DNA of 64,000 nt from Bacteroidota bacterium. Its GTDB lineage: Bacteria; Bacteroidota; Bacteroidia; Chitinophagales; Chitinophagaceae. Below the pieces are notes generated by a model, which was given only the letters and a program-made list of their open reading frames with translations, did no database searches and was not told the DNA's origin. Below are positions 63,150 through 64,000 of the stretch, piece after piece. The translations under genes and the position numbers were made by a program. Every line of letters begins with the position of its first letter. The stretch's first letter is position 1. Where the stretch lies: the NCBI GenBank assembly GCA_023424015.1, contig JAFAEM010000016.1, positions 1-64,000 on the forward strand, read 5' to 3'.

Positions 63150-64000
63150 TTAGAGCGATGAAATGACTTTGATTGTTTGGTCCACCATTTCTTTACTGAT
63201 ATCAAGATGTAGAACCAGGCGAACACGGTTAGGAGCAATCGCGTAGCCAAGGATATTTTTTTCTTTTAACCTCGAAACTAATGCAGGTGCGCTTTCTCCT
63301 GGTTTCAGTTCGAAGATGACGATATTGGTTTCAACCGGTAGTACCTGCTGTATAAAATCTTTTTTTGCAATAGCCTCACCGATCATGGCAGCATGGATAT
63401 GGTCATCTTTTAACGCGGAGAAATTATTCTGTAACGCAAAGATGCCGGCTGCTGCCAAAAAGCCAGCCTGTCGCATACCACCTCCAAATACTTTACGAAT
63501 ACGCCTTGCTTTTTTGATAAAGTCTTTATTGCCTATTAGCAAACTGCCTACCGGGCAGCCCAGGCTCTTGCTCAGGCAAAGGGATATGCTGTCAAATACC
63601 TTTCCGTATTGCCGGGGTGATTCATTCTTTGTTACCAATGCATTGGCCAGTCGTGCACCATCGAGATGGAGCCTCAGGTGGTTTTCATCACAAACGGTTC
63701 TGATTTCCTGGATGGCACTGAATTCATAACAACTTCCGCCGCCCCGGTTACTTGTATTTTCCAGGCTCACCAGGCTGGTCCTTGCCCGGTGTACATCATC
63801 TGGGTTAATGGCATCACGCACCTGTGTCGCCGTGATTCGACCACGATCACCGTAGATTAGTTTCACAGATACACCCGAATTAAAGGCAATCCCACCACCT
63901 TCGTACTGATATATATGTGATGATTCATCGCAGATGACCTCATCACCCGGTTGTGTATGGCATTTGATGGCGATCTGGTTGGTCATGGTACCGGAGGGAC
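63150..64000 (-). CDS. ltaE: low-specificity L-threonine aldolase (5' end beyond window)
   Basis: The visible 283 residues of a PLP-dependent aldolase that splits threonine or allo-threonine to glycine and acetaldehyde. HTQPGDEVICDESSHIYQYEGGG, LRLHLDGARLANA (Asp to pyridine N), and SLCLSKSLGCPVGSLLIG with the Schiff-base Lys are intact. The frame remains open past the internal ATG at 63986 to the window edge (preceding codons read PSGT), where family proteins have about 60 more residues, so the true start is outside. It leads into pgi. Confidence 0.92.
   Translation of the reverse strand, partial: PSGTMTNQIAIKCHTQPGDEVICDESSHIYQYEGGGIAFNSGVSVKLIYGDRGRITATQVRDAINPDDVHRARTSLVSLENTSNRGGGSCYEFSAIQEIRTVCDENHLRLHLDGARLANALVTKNESPRQYGKVFDSISLCLSKSLGCPVGSLLIGNKDFIKKARRIRKVFGGGMRQAGFLAAAGIFALQNNFSALKDDHIHAAMIGEAIAKKDFIQQVLPVETNIVIFELKPGESAPALVSRLKEKNILGYAIAPNRVRLVLHLDISKEMVDQTIKVISSL

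Noticed and set aside
1..64000. CRISPR array
   Set aside because: No set of short identical repeats with regular spacers of 30-40 bp; the left-hand repeats are long, imperfect and flank genes.

Overview
The window reads as chromosome from a member of the Bacteroidota, most likely the Chitinophagaceae or a close relative. Supporting signs are a large TonB-dependent receptor with a carboxypeptidase-regulatory N-terminus, LytTR/LytS two-component pairs, many MKK-type lipoproteins with a Cys lipobox, DUF4199 and DUF2279 proteins, MmsA, an AsmA-like giant protein, and general absence of strong Shine-Dalgarno sequences. Assignment rests on family knowledge only; there is no rRNA in the window.

Layout. 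(1) 1-8514 is an accessory region of small, mostly plus-strand, A/T-rich genes. Nearly every gene is separated from the next by a 130-200 bp imperfect inverted repeat whose ends are GCCTAAC/GTTAGGC or variants. These match the RYYYAAC ... GTTRRRY ends of integron attC sites. Cargo is lipoproteins, DUF6933-like and UPF0158-like proteins, a serine beta-lactamase-fold hydrolase, an alpha/beta hydrolase and a reverse-strand membrane gene pair. No integron integrase is in the window, so this looks like a cassette cluster without an integrase. An IS110-family remnant with a strong upstream hairpin sits inside it. (2) 8515-15867: a gene-poor stretch, a TonB-dependent receptor, a LytTR regulator/LytS-type kinase pair, and a PKD-Kelch lipoprotein. 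(3) 15919-19824: a minus-strand operon of a dihydroorotase-like protein (predicted non-catalytic), DUF4199 protein and two glycosyltransferases. (4) 20178-21233: an AHSA1-like protein, tRNA-Pro(CGG), and the tail of a tyrosine recombinase next to a copied piece of the tRNA end, a scar of an integrated element. (5) 21414-31959: a NarL-type regulator and TPR-sensor kinase divergent from a run of five secreted or lipoprotein genes, one of them broken by an in-frame TGA. (6) 31960-33275: gene-free, holding tRNA-Pro(GGG) flanked by decayed tRNA-Pro pieces that carry small palindromic hairpins. (7) 33276-63986: mainly housekeeping.

How the housekeeping genes fit together: AsmA, LptE, MltG, SecG and BrkB serve the envelope; a class III aminotransferase and MmsA form a catabolic pair for beta-amino acids; TrmH, MiaB and tRNA-Gly(CCC) belong to tRNA biology; TlpA-like and redoxin proteins to thiol chemistry; a membrane Fe-S oxidoreductase and a CCG-domain protein to electron transfer; phosphoglucomutase and glucose-6-phosphate isomerase to hexose phosphate metabolism. 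A threonine aldolase runs off the right edge.

The most unusual parts are the attC-like cassette array on the left, the IS110 left-end hairpin inside it, and the palindrome-invaded tRNA-Pro copies around 33 kb.
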